Notes: a model not told the origin generated them from the sequence alone. Counted from the stretch's first letter, positions 44,310 through 57,015 are shown. The stretch is DNA of 64,000 nucleotides from Theobroma cacao (GCF_000208745.1 NC_030853.1:15941529-16005528); one strand, 5' to 3'. Translations and numbers: made by a program.

Positions 44310-44530
44310 AGAACAAAGCAGTGGCATGATAAGCATTTTCACAAGAGAGATTTTGAGATAGAACAACAAGTGTTACTTTCTAATTCATGCCTCAAGCATT
44401 TTTCCCAAAAATCAAATTAAGATGGTCGGGCCCCTTCAAAGAGGTTAAGTTCTATCCTTGTAGAGCAATAGAGATTTATAGTGAGGCTATCAGAGCATTC
44501 AAGGTTAATGGAAAATGCCTCAAGCCTTAG
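44310..44530 (+). pseudogene. Gypsy integrase C-terminal end
   Basis: WHDKHFHKRDFEIEQQVLLS is followed, after a one-base shift near 44410, by IKLRWSGPFKEVKFYPCRAI and AFKVNGKCLKP, then a stop near 44530. This is the chromodomain-less C-terminal tail of gypsy integrases (W.GPF motif). It sits only about 110 bp after the protease region, so some 3 kb of pol was lost in an internal deletion. Confidence 0.85.
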
Positions 44531-45900
44531 ATTCAAATCCTCAACAATGAAGATCTAACCATAATCAAGCTATTAAAGAAGTGCTTCTTAAGAGGCAATC
44601 AAAGCTTTCATAACTCTTACTCTTTTTCTTTGAAGTTATTTTTTTATTTCTTACTTATAATTCCCCATGAATTTCTATTTATTCTTTTTCTTTTGCAAGT
44701 AATATTCAAAAACAAGTCCAAGGCCTTATCGGATCCTCCCACCAGCTTTGGCAATAATGATAAAGAAAAGGAAAAGGAATAGAGCTCTCTTTGCATTTCT
44801 ACCAATGACAGGAGAGTTTTCTCTTACTTTTCCTTTTCTATTTTCACATTGAGGACATTGTTCAGTTTAAGTTTAGGGAAAGGTATTATCTTTTTCATTT
44901 TATTTATGTTTTATGCTTATTTTATTTATTTGCATGATTGTTTTAGTTTGTTTCTTGGATGTTTAGTTTTTTTTTTCTAAAGTCTATTTGGTCTATAGTT
45001 GGAGTTGTTTTGTGCCGTTTTCTAAGATTTTCCTAATCTAATGATGAAAATTTAGTTCTTTTCTTATCTTGGCTATCAGAAAAATATGGATATGATTTGA
45101 GTTTGGGTTTAATTCTTGTGAGTATCATTATTAGGATGTGATTTCCATTAATTGACCACTTGATCTTTTGCTTAGAATTATTGTGCATATTTAGAGACAG
45201 TTTATATTAATGTGAATTTTAGTTATGTCATGAATTTTAGAATTTGTTTGATACTCTCTTGAGGTAAAACCTTCAGCAATACTTCAATAAGGAAATGAAT
45301 TAGGCCATCTTTGGGCTATTTGAGCCTTTTGAGCCTACCTTGATATATTTTTATCCTTAGTATACCTTCGTTAAGCCAAATTTTACCTTTTCTTTGTCAA
45401 CACACATATTTGCTTTAGCCTAGCTTATAATAAGTTTCCAATTTTTTATCCCTCATCCTTAAGTATGTAGATCATTTTAAGAAGATATAATGAGCTATAT
45501 GATGAATAAAGGTAGAAAGAGTGGAGTATATGAAAGTTTCACTTGTGCTTAATGATCAACCCTCTATCAAAATAGAAAGAAATAAGTTAGGGGGTGTAGA
45601 ATTGTGCAAAACAAAAAGAGAATAAATTGGTGACAAAAGAAAAGATGAAGTCAAGTATGGGTTGTATTTGGGATGTGAATTGAGCTCTACAAAGGTCCTA
45701 GAAGGATTTATGTGCTCAGGGTGTTTTTAGCGACATAAATATCCTTTGTTCTACCTTTACCCTAGCCTTTCATTACAAGCTTAATAAAGTCTTAATGATC
45801 CTTGATTAAGTATTAGTCTACATTAGTGGAGAGAAAGATGAAAAACAAACCTATGAGATTCTAGTACTAATCTGCAATTTTTGCATTAGCATAAACTTAC
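44531..45900 (+). other. Gypsy 3' noncoding region, up to solo LTR D
   Basis: Includes TTTTCACATTGAGGACATTG near 44843 followed by TTTAAGTTTAGGGAAAGG, a purine motif usual downstream of pol in Athila-like elements. A second purine motif, AATAAGTTAGGGGGTGTAG, lies near 45580. The rest is AT-rich without supported ORFs. Confidence 0.6.
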
Positions 45901-48684
45901 TGTCACGACCCGGAACTCCCATCGGGCCCGTGACAACCGCCACGACGTCTCGATAGGCACTCATTACCCCGAATGCCGATCGAAACCCCGCAAGGCCTAG
46001 CATCAGCATCCGCATCTCCCCGGTGAGCGACAGTTATTAAATCTCACATTTCAAGAAATCATAAGTCGTTTCCAAATCAAAACAATAAAATATTATTTTC
46101 TAGCTCACAAGGGCATTTTTGTCATTTTTTTTCAAAAATATCGAAACCCGCCAAAAACATGGTGTAAAAGATAAATATATTCATACATACTTTAAATCAG
46201 ATAACTGAAGTATAAAATTTCTTTTACAGTGACACGTGGGCCCCCAACTGACCAAGAAGGTGTAGGGCTACGAACCCTTACTTTCTAGGATGAAACTCCG
46301 AGATTAATTCTCGTCTTAATCAACTATCAACAAACTGTCCTGAGCCTGAAAAATGGATAGGAAGAGGGGTGAGATTATGATTACATAATCCCAGTGAGTA
46401 AACAGACACCATCTAAACTATCTAAAGGCGAGTAAAGGGAGACAATTAAAAATAGTTCATTTCAGTAAATTTTTCACAACACGAATATTCATTTCAACCA
46501 AATAATCAATATGGCTCGTGAATTTCTCAAAACTTGGCTCCTGCCAAAATCATTCTCTCAAGTACCTTCGTCAAGGTATCCCATTGAGACCGCCAAGGCT
46601 ATTAAATGTCCTATACCCATAAACATGTTTTCGCATCTGACACACAGTCGTTCCTTGGCATTGGTTGAGTCTCACTCTCACGCGATGGTTACTGTGAAGT
46701 GCACTCAAAAAGCCTACCGCAGGAGATACCCTACGCGCTTCTACGACCGAGGTGAGAATATAAATGAGTTTACCATGCCCCTCTAATAGGCTGGTCCACG
46801 AAACCCCCCCACCACTACAGTGACTATGGATTATTTTATCTACCAACTAATTTATAAAATCTTTATCTGCATGACATGGCAATTTATGGTAATTTAGCCT
46901 CTCAAGGCTGAATACATAGTATAGATAATTTTGATACAAATACCGACTTTGCCATTCATGCTCACATATTGTTATAAGCCATATAATTTAAAACATAATT
47001 TATAACACAAGCAGGCAGTCTCCAATTACTCTATTTTCAAAACCAGTATTCAATTTTCCAAAAAATTTATAAAATCATTTTATAAAATAACAATTTCTCC
47101 TAAAATGTAGCAATTTACCATTTAAACTCATTTTCTATAAAATCACACAATTGTATAAAACTACTCTAGATAATTAAGACGATAATAAATTTACTCACAG
47201 TTCTAGGAGTAAAAATACTCCTATTTTCAGTTCGCGGGTACAGTCCTTTACCCGTATCCAATGGCTTACCACCTAGCCATAATCCATGACACATATTTCA
47301 ATTAAATTGTGTCTACAGTCATAGGTTATTTCAGGCTCGATATATATATGCGTGATATGAAATGAAAAATGCACGGGTAGCCATCTAGACCCGGTATTGA
47401 CCTAAGTCAATTTTTCATCCGATAAATTGGTCAATGAGTCCAATTTCACTCAAACTTGCTCCATTTCTTTTCCAATCCCTCAATTCACCAAGCACAACTA
47501 ATTAACACACAATTAGGCAAATTTATCTTCACTTTTCTTCTTGGAACTTTCGGCCATTGTGATGCACTATCACTAAAAATTTTCGCATTCCATTTTCTCA
47601 CCAAAAATCATCATTTCATCAATTTTTCAATCAATTCACTTGATCACAAAATCAATTCATTACTTCTACACTTCACATAGGGTTCGGCCATTGAAGGTTC
47701 ATGGGGAAAATGGATTCTTTTCTTGTTGTTTTGTTTCTAAACATGTTTAACTAACTTTAAACACCAACATAACTCAAAATCAAACAATTCCAACATCTTT
47801 CTCTCTCCATACCCATTTTGACCAACCATGATTTCATCATGAAAACATGTAATTTAACCATGGAAATTAAGGAAAAATGCATGGGTAAGGTAAATCACTA
47901 GCAAAATCAAAGAAATTTTACCTTTGCTTGATCAAATCCTTGAATTCCAACACTTTCTCTTTGATTTTTCCCACCTAGGGTTTGTTCTTCCTTGGTTTCT
48001 CTTCTCTTCTGGTTTGGCTGATCACTATGGGAGAAATGGGCTGATTTTTATGCCTTTTTATAAAGAAATAATAAAATAATAAAAGCATGACACATGGCAT
48101 TTCCTTATTGGTTCAAATTTTAAATATTTGACTTTTAATTCTTTAATTCTCCACCACACATTTCTCATGTTTATCCATTTCCATGATGAATAAAATCCCT
48201 TGGTCTTGACAAGTGTCGGGGTGAAAATTTATTGATTTGCCCCCGGGGTGGCAAAATTACCATTTCACCCCTATACTCCAAATTATACCGAAATTAAAAT
48301 TTTTCACTTCTAAACCTCAAATCATACTCCAATATTCAAATCATACTCCAATAAGTCAATTGGGGCCAAAAAAAATCTTTTCTAAAAATTTCCATTTTGT
48401 CCCCAAGTGGCAAATGATCATTTTGCCCCTAGATAGTGAAAATTCCTGTTTAACTCCATATTGATCCTCAAACTTCGAATTACCATTTTGAGTCATCCTT
48501 GAGCTGTGAAACTCTTAATTTCACCTTAAAATTCCTATTTGAACTGGTTCGAGGCTTAATCGACTTAATGGTACCATTAGGGGCAATATCGTCTTTTAAC
48601 GATTCCTCGAACTTCCTAAATATGCAAACATTCTATTGTACATGTAAATGACGTCGTAATTATTTTATAGAATAGGGTTTGACA
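45901..48684 (-). mobile_element. Solo LTR D (same family as A-C) inside the gypsy element
   Basis: 2784 bp from TGTCACGACCCGG to GGGTTTGACA with a perfect 5-bp duplication CTTAC (45896-45900 and 48685-48689). It is the closest relative of LTR C, to which it is reverse-complementary along most of its length. Putative sense strand is minus. ORFs 46511-46846 and 48237-48464 within it have no recognisable domain. Confidence 0.92.
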
Positions 48685-48950
48685 CTTACAAAGAATTGCT
48701 TGCAATTCTTTGTAAAAAGATAACACACACAGACACTGGAAATCCAGTTGAGAATGAGGCTTGCACTTGAAGTGAATCATTGACTTGAATGTATCTATAT
48801 TTTACCTTAAGTCAAGATTTTGGGATAATATTTGAGAACATTATAGGAAATCATTACTTGGTGTAATTACTCTCTAGCTAGTTATTCTTGTCTTGTTTAG
48901 TTTTATTTTAGTCTTTTGCTCGAGGATTAGCAAAATCTTAAGTTTGAATG
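48685..48950 (+). other. Gypsy 3' UTR and polypurine tract
   Basis: Ends with TTTTGCTCGAGGATTAGCAA and a purine-biased stretch ATCTTAAGTTTGAATG before the LTR start. 'GCTCGAGGA-GAGCAA...AAGTTTGGGGG' is the usual form in Athila-like elements; the G-run is degraded here. Confidence 0.65.
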
Positions 48951-50243
48951 TGTGAAAACTCTATAAAATAGAGTTATTTTAGGGACGACTCAATAACTTC
49001 AAAGGCTTAAAACAAAATATTCAAATGAGGCATTTTTTATTGAAATTAAGAAAAAAAATTTATTTTTCTAACTTGTTGAGATGCAAAATTTCTATTTAAA
49101 ATTTTATAATAAGTTCTTCTCATATTTCTTTAATAATTTTTTATTCATAAATAATTTTTGATTCATTATTTTTATTACTTGTAAAAAATTTATCAAGTGC
49201 TCTTTTTAAGATTGTGTTAAACTTTCAATTTTTCTTTTTCTTTTTAAGTTTTGAATAACTAGATTCATCTTTTCAATTTGATATATTCAAATATTTATTA
49301 TGAAGTACTAAAAATATTTAAGTACTAAAAATATTTAGCTATTATAAGTATCTTATATTTTTAAATGGTTAATATAAAATCAACAACCAAAATTTCTAAT
49401 TAAATTAAATAAACTATCACATAAAACAAAGATAATATAACAATATAATATAAACTCTAAATTAAAGTAAAAAAGTATGCAAAGATTAAAACAATAGTAA
49501 CTAATTGTTGAAAGTTTATTGCAAACCATAAATGAAGCTCACGACTTTATGAAGATTATAGTATAACAAACTTCCTACATATTTTTTGGAGGAAAATTGA
49601 AATTAAAGGAAGAAAGTGTAAATGAAGGAAAAGAATTTAAAAGTGGATATTATAAATTGAAAAAAAAAGCAGTTTTATATATAAGAAAAAAAATATTGAA
49701 AATATTAAATACATATTACCGTTAGTTGATTGGAAATAAGAGAAATGTTAAGAATTACTAGTATTATAGGAATTGAGAAGTGATAAAAAATAAAGAATAT
49801 TAGGTACATAATTAGAGAAATAGGAGAATATGTTATTTTATTAATTACCTTTAACTTTTACTTATTTTTACTAGGAAATGAGATAATTAGTTGAGAATTA
49901 ATAGGGATGTGGAAGTGAGAGAAAATAAATATTTATTTGGCATGAGAGAATAGGTAAATATTTTATTAATTATCTTAATTTTATATATGTTTAATATAAT
50001 TAATTATATTATTATTATAAAAATATGAGGCCTCTTTAAATTTAAGCCCTAAAGCCCTTGCTTGGGTGGCCTTACCCAGGAGTCGACCTTAAGTTATTTT
50101 ATCACATTTTAAGCATTGAAAAGTGGCTAAATCCTTGAAAACTAAGCAAAAATCTTTAGTTTTACGTGTGGTTTCTTAGTTTAGTTTTAATTATTTTGAT
50201 TTTAGTGATGTTAGCTAAGTTCCATGTTAATTTCTTTTAAAAG
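48951..50243 (+). repeat. Gypsy 3' LTR, first part (split by hAT-like element)
   Basis: The LTR begins TGTGAAAACTC. The pieces 48951-48979 and 50092-50243 are contiguous once the hAT-like insert is removed, and the LTR resumes at 62976 after solo LTR E. Its start carries an inverted repeat AACTCTAT-AAA-ATAGAGTT (48957-48975), and the hAT insertion begins just after it. Confidence 0.65.
48980..50091. mobile_element. hAT-like non-autonomous DNA transposon
   Basis: A 1112-bp insert with terminal inverted repeats TAGGGACGACTC (48980-48991) and, reversed, TAAGGTCGACTC at the right end (10 of 12 match). A perfect 8-bp duplication AGTTATTT flanks it (48972-48979 and 50092-50099). TAGGG-type ends with 8-bp duplications are typical of hAT elements. 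Subterminal parts also match in reverse (GAGGC and GGCTTAAA strings). The interior is AT-rich and without a transposase. Confidence 0.82.
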
Positions 50244-50637
50244 TGTGAGGCCTCGACCTCTATAGCCTCGTAACTAGGTGTAGACACGATAACACGGGCT
50301 AGGGGTAATTTCGTCGTTTTCTTAATGAGCCCTTAGAAGTAGGCTTTCAAACAATATTAAGGCCTAAGTAGGCCTAAGGCATAAATGAATGATGAAAATA
50401 AGGGTACAAGGACGAAGGAAATAAAAATAATGATAATTTCCAAAATAGGGGTAAAATGGTCATTTTCCATCTCGGGTCAAAATTTTTAAGTTTTCGTGAA
50501 CTTGAGTATTTCTAAACTATTAAGGACCTTGTCCCAGTTCCAAAAGAGTAAAATGATTGCACCAAGGATTAGGGGAGAACAAACCAACTTGCTAAGGGCA
50601 TTTTTGTAATTTTATTAAGGATTGGATAAGCTTTGGC

Positions 50638-50645
50638 TATAAATA
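50638..50645 (+). promoter_or_regulatory. TATA box of LTR E
   Basis: TATAAATA in GGCTATAAATATCG, about 395 bp into the LTR, followed by a CTTCTTCTTCTTCC tract. A consensus-like splice donor AAG/GTGAGTA occurs at 50961-50967. This supports a plus-strand sense direction. Confidence 0.5.
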
Positions 50646-51743
50646 TCGTCTTCTCCAGCAGCTTCTTCATTTCTCCAGCAACTTCTTCTTCTTCTTCCTT
50701 CCATCTCACGTTTCTTTCATCCTCCATGGGAGTTCTCTTTAAGCTTCCATAACTTTCTCAAATTAGTCTCAAATTTCATGCTTTTGTGCACCTTTTCACA
50801 ACCACTTTGTGCTCTTTTACTCTTTCACCTTAAAAAACAAAACCCTCCAAAGTCTTAAACTAATACTTTCTCTCACTAGTTAGGTGTTTTAGAGAGAGAA
50901 AGAAAGACTTTCTATAATAGTTTGGGAATTCTTGAGGAGGAATCCAATTACAAAGCTAGCAAGGTGAGTATTGAAATTGAGTTGATATTTTTAGTTGTTG
51001 AGAATGGTTAGTGATTTGACTTGTAAGTGTTTTGCAATTGAGGTTGTTCATTCATTTTAAAGTGATTAGGATAGTGAAAATAGATAGCTACTTAATGGCA
51101 ATTGGATGCTAATTAGGAGATAGCTTTTAGAATTTATAGTTATGTGAATTGAGTTAATTGTGATGCCAATGTGATGATAGGTTCCAACGAAGCCCCACCG
51201 TCCCATTTGGACCCTTAAAGGAAGTTGGAGTTGACTAAAGATTTAACGAATATTGGTGAGTGAACTTGCATTTCAAAATTTCTTTGGAAAATGTAGATGT
51301 ATTTGGGGTGAAACATTTGAATGATTTTATTTAACTTTTCTTTAAAAATATACCTAAGGAACAAGCCTTTGGTGAAATGTTTCTATCTTGTGAAAATGTG
51401 TCATATAAATGGTTCATGTGTTATCACAATATGTTAATATGTATAATATGCATTGGATGTTCCTTTTTGTGTGATAATTGTTGGCTCCATTAGTGTTTAA
51501 TGATAATAAAACATTCCCATTTATTTGTGTCCAATACCTTTACTTAAGTGTGCAAGAAAATCAATATATGAAATTAATTAATTAACTTTTTAAAGAGTAT
51601 ATCAAAAGAAAAAGAAGGATAAAAATAACAAGATGCAATTGTCTACCAAGGAGGAAGCTTATTGGTGAAAGAAGGAAGAATGTTGGTTGATAAAGTTTCA
51701 AATTGGAAGAATAGCGGGCTGCAGAGTTTGAGAAACATAATCA

Positions 51744-51832
51744 ACTTAGTCAACCAAGTCAGTCGACTAACTGCTCTACCAGAATATGCAACATGAAACA
51801 GAACCAACTTAGTCAACCAAGTCAGTCGACTA
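51744..51832. repeat. Palindrome array in SIRE copy 3 5' LTR, 2 units
   Basis: CTTAGTCAACCAAG with partner TCAGTCGACTAAC at 51744, and the same with TCAGTCGACTAAG at 51808. Centres within a pair are only 14 bp apart and the period is 64 bp, so this subfamily has lost about 6-8 bp between palindromes. In the 3' LTR the pairs start at 60830 (CTTAGTCGACTAAG, perfect) and 60895. Confidence 0.8.
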
Positions 51833-51954
51833 AGAGCTCTTTGTCTGCAATTTGAACCAGAGTACTATAAGACAGATTAACGGCTAGAACTCATCCTCAA
51901 CTGTTTCCAACGGACATAAAATTACCAAACTGCCATTAGAGTTGCTTCTCCAAG

Positions 51955-51962
51955 TATAAAAG
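51955..51962 (+). promoter_or_regulatory. TATA box of SIRE copy 3 LTR
   Basis: TATAAAAG in CAAGTATAAAAGGGTC, about 476 bp into the LTR and 120 bp downstream of the palindromes. The same box lies at 61042-61049 in the 3' LTR. Confidence 0.7.
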
Positions 51963-52553
51963 GGTCTTCCAACAATTAGAAACAAGTTTTTAGAAGCCTT
52001 GAATGAGATTTGAGCTATAGAAAGTTGAAAAACCAGAAAATCTTCACTGCACTTGTCTGCACTTAAACGCCTACTCTTTACATTTGTATTTTGCACTCAA
52101 TCTTGTACCAATCAGATCAACAAGTGATCATAGGTACTTTCTTTTACTACTCTTCTTGTATCTTAGAGTGAAGAAGTCACTCTAAGGGGTTATTCAAGCT
52201 TGGGATAGCTTGATTGTTGTAGGTTGTGGTTGAGCCTTGGAAAACCACTTTGGGTTTTAGTTGAGCTCATGAAAAACTAATGTAAAAGGTTTTGGCTGAG
52301 CCTTGAAAACCCATTGTAAAGCCTAGTGAAAGCTTGTGAATTTTACCAAATTTTAGTAGATTTGTTGGGAAAATACTTGGTTGGATAATCAAGGTAGTGG
52401 ATGTTGGTCTTGGATCGAACCACTCTAAATTGTTGTGCATCTTGTACTTTGTTTTTATTTTTTTAAGTTCTGAAAATTAGTTTCCAATATTGTTAAAAGC
52501 CAAATTGTGCTATTCACCCCCCCCCTCTAGCACATATTATAGGGACCAACAAG

Positions 52554-52565
52554 TGGTATCAAAGA
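52554..52565 (+). other. Primer binding site, SIRE copy 3
   Basis: TGGTATCAAAGA begins 2 bp after the LTR end and matches the initiator-Met tRNA site TGGTATCAGAGC at 10 of 12 bases. Confidence 0.8.
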
Positions 52566-52609
52566 TAGTTCCCTGTTATTAAGGCTTAACATCCTTAGGG
52601 AGGATCCAA

Positions 52610-54243
52610 ATGGTTCTCCAAAAATCAGTAGTGGCTGAGGGACAATCAACAAATAGACCACCTTTGTTTGATGGCTCTAATTACCTTTATTGGAGCACTA
52701 GAATGTCAATTTATATTAGAGCTATAGACTATGAAATGTGGGACATCATAACTGATGGACCCTTTATGCCTTTAACCGTGAATGTGGTGACAAATGAGTT
52801 GATGCCCAAGCCAAGGTCTGAATGGACCAAGGCTGAAACTAAGAAAGTTCAAATAAACTTTAAAGCCATCAACACATTACATTGTGCATTAAACCCCACT
52901 GAGTTTAACAAAGTCTCAAGTTGTACAATAGCTAAACAAGTGTGGGAAAAACTTAGAATAATCCATGAAGAGACTTCTCAAGTAAAGGAGTCCAAAATTA
53001 CTCTCTTAACACATAGTTATGAACTGTTCAAAATGGAGCCTAGTGAAGACATCACCAGCATGTTTGATAGGTTTACAATCATCACAAATAAATTGAGTCA
53101 GCTAAGCAAGCCTATCCCTAAACATGAATTAGTAAAGAGACTGCTTAAAAGCCTACCAAAATCTTTGAAGCCAAAAGTGACTGTCATTAGAGAGGCTAAA
53201 GATCTTAACATCATCACACTCAATGACATTTGTGGTTCTCTTTTTACTCATGAGCTTGAGCTTAAGGAAGAAGAAGAAGAAGACCGAAGGGAAGTAAAGG
53301 AAAAGAAAAAGAGTATTGCACTTAAAGCTAGCATCCTTGAAGAAAAGTTGGAAGAGCTTTCCTGTGATGATGATAAAGAATTAGCTCTGGTTGCAAGAAA
53401 ATTCAGAAAGCTAATGAGCAAAAGAAACTGACGGCTAGCTAGAAGAGGTTTCAAGAAATACCAAGGTGCTTCATGGAAAAATAGAAACAAAATTAACTCC
53501 AACAAAAAAGAGGAGCTCATCTACTACGAGTGCAAGAAACCTAGTCACTTCAAGTCTGAATGCCCATTGCTGAAAGATGAAACTCCCAAGAAAAATAAGA
53601 AATCCAAGAAAGCAATGGTGGCTGCTGCAAGGTCGAACAGTGACACTTCAAGCTCTGAAGCTGAAGATGAAAAATCTGAGGAAAAAGCCAATATTTGTTT
53701 GATGGCACAAGATGATGAAACAGAGGTATCCTCACCCCCTGCAATAATTCTTTTGATGACTTACAAGATGAGTATGAATGCCTTTACAATGAATTTGAAA
53801 AGCGTTTTTCAAAATAAAAATCATTAAAGAAAAAGGCTGCATAACTTGAAAATGATTTGGAACAAATCAAACAAGAGTTTACTTCTGTTTTTTAGCAAAG
53901 AAATATTTTGCTAGTTGAGTTAGAATACTCAAAAATAAACTTTGAGGTTTTAAAACAAGAGCTAGAAAACAAGTCTAAAGCTTTGCAAATAACTCTTGAT
54001 GAAAACACAACTCTTAAAAGTTTGAAAAATGAATTTCCAAAAAGAGATGTGTACAAAAAGAAAAATTCTGCTAATGCATCACTAAGATGCTACATTTGTA
54101 GTAAAATTGGTCATTTATCACATGACTGTTTTAAGAAAAGAAAAGTGCAGAAAGTTAAGAAAATCAGGGTTCCTAAGGGATCCTTTGTTGCAACTAACAT
54201 TCAAGGACCCATCAAAGTATGGATACCTATAAAGAAAAACTGA
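52610..54243 (+). pseudogene. SIRE copy 3: gag, decayed
   Basis: Nucleocapsid protein gene. The ATG at 52610 opens MVLQKSVVAEGQSTNRPPLF, and the first 273 codons are open: FDGSNYLYWSTRMSIYIRA, then the UBN2-type capsid core (LTHSYELFKMEPSEDITSMF) and a Glu/Lys-rich stretch. A TGA at 53429-53431 interrupts. In the same frame a zinc knuckle follows (YYECKKPSHFKSECP; its first Cys is now Tyr), then an acidic part to 53827. After a frameshift before 53908 comes a predicted coiled coil and a second, intact zinc knuckle CYICSKIGHLSHDCF (about 54088-54132), then a basic tail. A stop at 54241-54243 separates it from pol. Confidence 0.92.
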
Positions 54244-55572
54244 AATTCTGTTTTGTAGGTTGAGCTGGACTTAAAGGAGACATGTTCAAGAGCTCAACTC
54301 AAGAAGAAACAACCTTGGTACATGGACAGTGGCTGTTCACAGCACATGATAGGACATGAAATGTTATTTGCTCAGCTGGATAAGAGAAAGGGAGGAACCG
54401 TATCCTCTGGAGATGATTCAAAAGGCAGAATCCATGGTATAGGTACGGTTGGTAAGAATTTCCAAACTCAAATTAGTCATGTGTTGTTGGTTAAAGGCTT
54501 AAAGCATAATTTGCTAAGTATTAGTCAATTATGTGATAAAGGATTTAAAGTATGTTTTGATTCAACTAAGTGTGAAGTGATAGATATGAGTACAAATAAA
54601 ATCTCATTTATAGGAAAACGATTGAAAAATATGTATGTAGTTTTTCTTGAAGATCTTGAAGTAAATAGTGAAGTGTGTCTTGTTGCAAATGCTAAAAATG
54701 ATAGTTGGCTATGGCATATGAGATTAGGACATGTGAGCATGCATACTATGTCAAAATTGATTAAGAAAAATCTTGTTGCTGAGCTGCCAAATATAAAATT
54801 TGAAAGCGACAAAATATGTGATGCTTGCCAACTAGGAAAACAAGTTAGAACATCTTTCAAGTCTAAGAAGATTATGTCAACATCTAGACCTCTTGAATTG
54901 CTTCAGATTGATCTATTTGGTCCAATAAGCACAACTAGCTTAGGAGGAAAATCTTATGGCTTTGTAATAGTTGATGACTATTCTAGATATACTTGGGTTT
55001 ATTTTCTTGCTCATAAGAATGATGCTTTATCAGCCTTCTTAAGTCATTGTAAGAAAGTAAAAAATGAAAAAGGACTAGCCATAGTTAGCATAAGGAGTGA
55101 TCATGGAGGAGAATTTGAAAATAATGAGTTTGAAAAATTTTGCAATGAAAAGAGGTTGGATCACAATTTTTCTGCATCTAGAACACCCAAGCAAAATAGA
55201 GTTGTAGAGAGGAAAAACCGAACCCTAAAAGAAATGGCTAGGACTATGCTATGTGAGAACAACCTACCCAAATATCTTTGGGCTGAGGCAGTAAATACAA
55301 CAGCTTCTATTCTTAATAGAGTCTCAATAAGACCTTTGATTTCAAAGACTCCATATGAACTTTATAAAGGTAGGAAATCAAATATTTCTCACCTTAGGAG
55401 TTTTGGTTGTAAGTGTTTTGTATTGAATAATGGAAAACAGCCCTTAGGGAAATTTGATGCAAAGAGTGATGAAGTAATATTTTTAAGATATGCATTAAAC
55501 TCAAAGGCCTATAGAGTTTTTAACAAAAAGACCTTAACTGTTGAAGAATCAATCCATGTAGTTTTTTTATGA
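54244..55572 (+). pseudogene. SIRE copy 3: protease and integrase
   Basis: Open for 416 codons from 54322, in the second gag frame. Protease: WYMDSGCSQHMIGHEMLF, catalytic Asp at 54325 (DSG form usual in copia). Then the GAG-pre-integrase zinc module (WHMRLGHVSMHTMSKL...CDACQLGKQ) and integrase core: first Asp in LLQIDLFGPIST, second in SIRSDHGGEFENNEFEKF, Glu in VVERKNRTLKEMARTML (preceded by NR where families have NG). The integrase C-terminal KGRKSNISHLRSFGCKCFVL follows. A T-run at 55559-55567 shifts the frame in what should be VVFDESN, ending the ORF at 55572. This is the best-kept integrase in the window. Confidence 0.94.
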
Positions 55573-57015
55573 GTCAAATGCTTTACAAAAAGAAGTTCAT
55601 GATGATGATGATGATGATGTAGAAATCCTAGAAAAACAAATAGAGGAAATGAGCTTAGAGAACAACAAAAATACTGAAGAAAGCTCACCTAGAAGAGAAA
55701 ATGAAACTCCACCTCTAGAAAATCTGTAAAAAGCAAAAAATCATCATGATGATCTACCAAGGAGTTGGAGATTTGAAAAAGATCACCCACAAGACCAAAT
55801 AATAGGTGACATTTCACAAGGAGTTAGAACTAGGAAAGCAACTAAAGAAACTTGTGAGTTTGCAGCTTTTTATCTCAAATTGAACCTAAAAACTTTGAAG
55901 AAGCTGAAAAAGAGGAAAGTTAGATAATGGCCATGCAAGAAGAGCTTGATCAATTCACAAGGAATCGTGTATGGTCATTGGTACCTAGACCTTCAAATCA
56001 CCCTATTGTTAGTACTAAATTGGTATTTAGAAATAAACTAGATGAGCAAGAAAATGTAGCTAGAAATAAAGCTAGGCTAGTAACAAAAGGATACAACCAA
56101 GAGGAAGGAATAGATTATGATGAAACCTTTGCTCCCGTTGCTAGGATTGAAGCCATAAGGTTATTGCTAGCTTTTGCATGTTTCATGAATTTTAAACTAT
56201 TCCAAATGGATGTAAAAAGTTCATTCTTAAATGGATCAATTCAAGAGGAAGTATATGTAGAACAACCATCTGGTTTTGAAGACTTTGAAAAATCTGATCA
56301 TGTTTTCAAAGTTCATAAAGCCTTGTATGGATTGAAACAAGCTCCTAGAGCTTGGTATGAGAGACTTTCAAAATTTCTAGTTGAAAAAGGGTATGATAAA
56401 GGCAGCATTGATACTACATTGTTCATTAAGAGATATCTAAATGATTTAATTGTTGTGCAAATATATGTGGATGACATTGTATTTGGTATAACTAATGAGG
56501 CTTTTTGCAAAAACTTTGCTAAGGAAATGCAGGGTGAATTTGAGATGAGCATGATGGGAGAGTTGAAGTACTTCCTTGATCTTCAAATTAAACAAAGTGA
56601 GGAAGGAATCTTCATCAAACAAGGAAGATACACTCAAAATATGCTCAAGAAATTCGATATGCTAAAGCTGAAATCAATTTCTACACCAATGAGTCCATCT
56701 ACCAAACTCGACTTAGATGAAAAAAGTAAGGATGTAGATCAAAAGCTTTATAGAGGTATGATCAGCTCTCTTCTTTACTTAACAACAAGTAGACCAAATA
56801 TTCAGTTCAATGTGTGCTTGTGTGCTAGATTTCAGTCACAGCCTAAAGAATCACACCTAACAGCTATTAAGAAAATTTTTAGATACCTCATAGACACTCA
56901 AGGACTAGGAATATGGTACTCTAGAGACTCAACTATTAGCTTAGTTGGATATTTAGCTGACTTTGCTTGCAGCAGAACTGACAGGAAAGCACTAGTGGAA
57001 CATGCCAATTTTTAG
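55573..57015 (+). pseudogene. SIRE copy 3: linker and reverse transcriptase
   Basis: The acidic linker (55573-55920) has several stops, the last a TAG at 55921. RT is then open for 362 codons from 55927: MAMQEELDQFTRNRVW, ARLVTKGYNQEEGIDYDETF, FQMDVKSSFLNGSIQEEVYV, ALYGLKQAPRAWYERL and catalytic YVDD at 56464-56475. It continues through FEMSMMGELKYFLDLQIKQS and KLYRGMISSLLYLTTSRPNI into RNase H, where a deletion in the YSDADF motif (now YLADFACS) shifts the frame near 56955; the ORF stops at 57015. RT itself is uninterrupted from its start. Confidence 0.94.

Larger units (their letters stand above)
51479..52551 (+). repeat. 5' LTR of SIRE copy 3
   Basis: From TGTTGGCTCCATTAG to TAGGGACCAACA. 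It contains two palindrome units (CTTAGTCAACCAAG at 51744 and 51808, 64 bp apart), against three in copies 1 and 2, which explains its being about 100 bp shorter. TATA box TATAAAAG at 51955-51962. A run of nine C (52517-52525) precedes the end. Confidence 0.95.

Noticed and set aside
53248..53520. Minus-strand Ser-rich ORF
   Set aside because: Antisense shadow of the Glu/Lys-rich part of gag.
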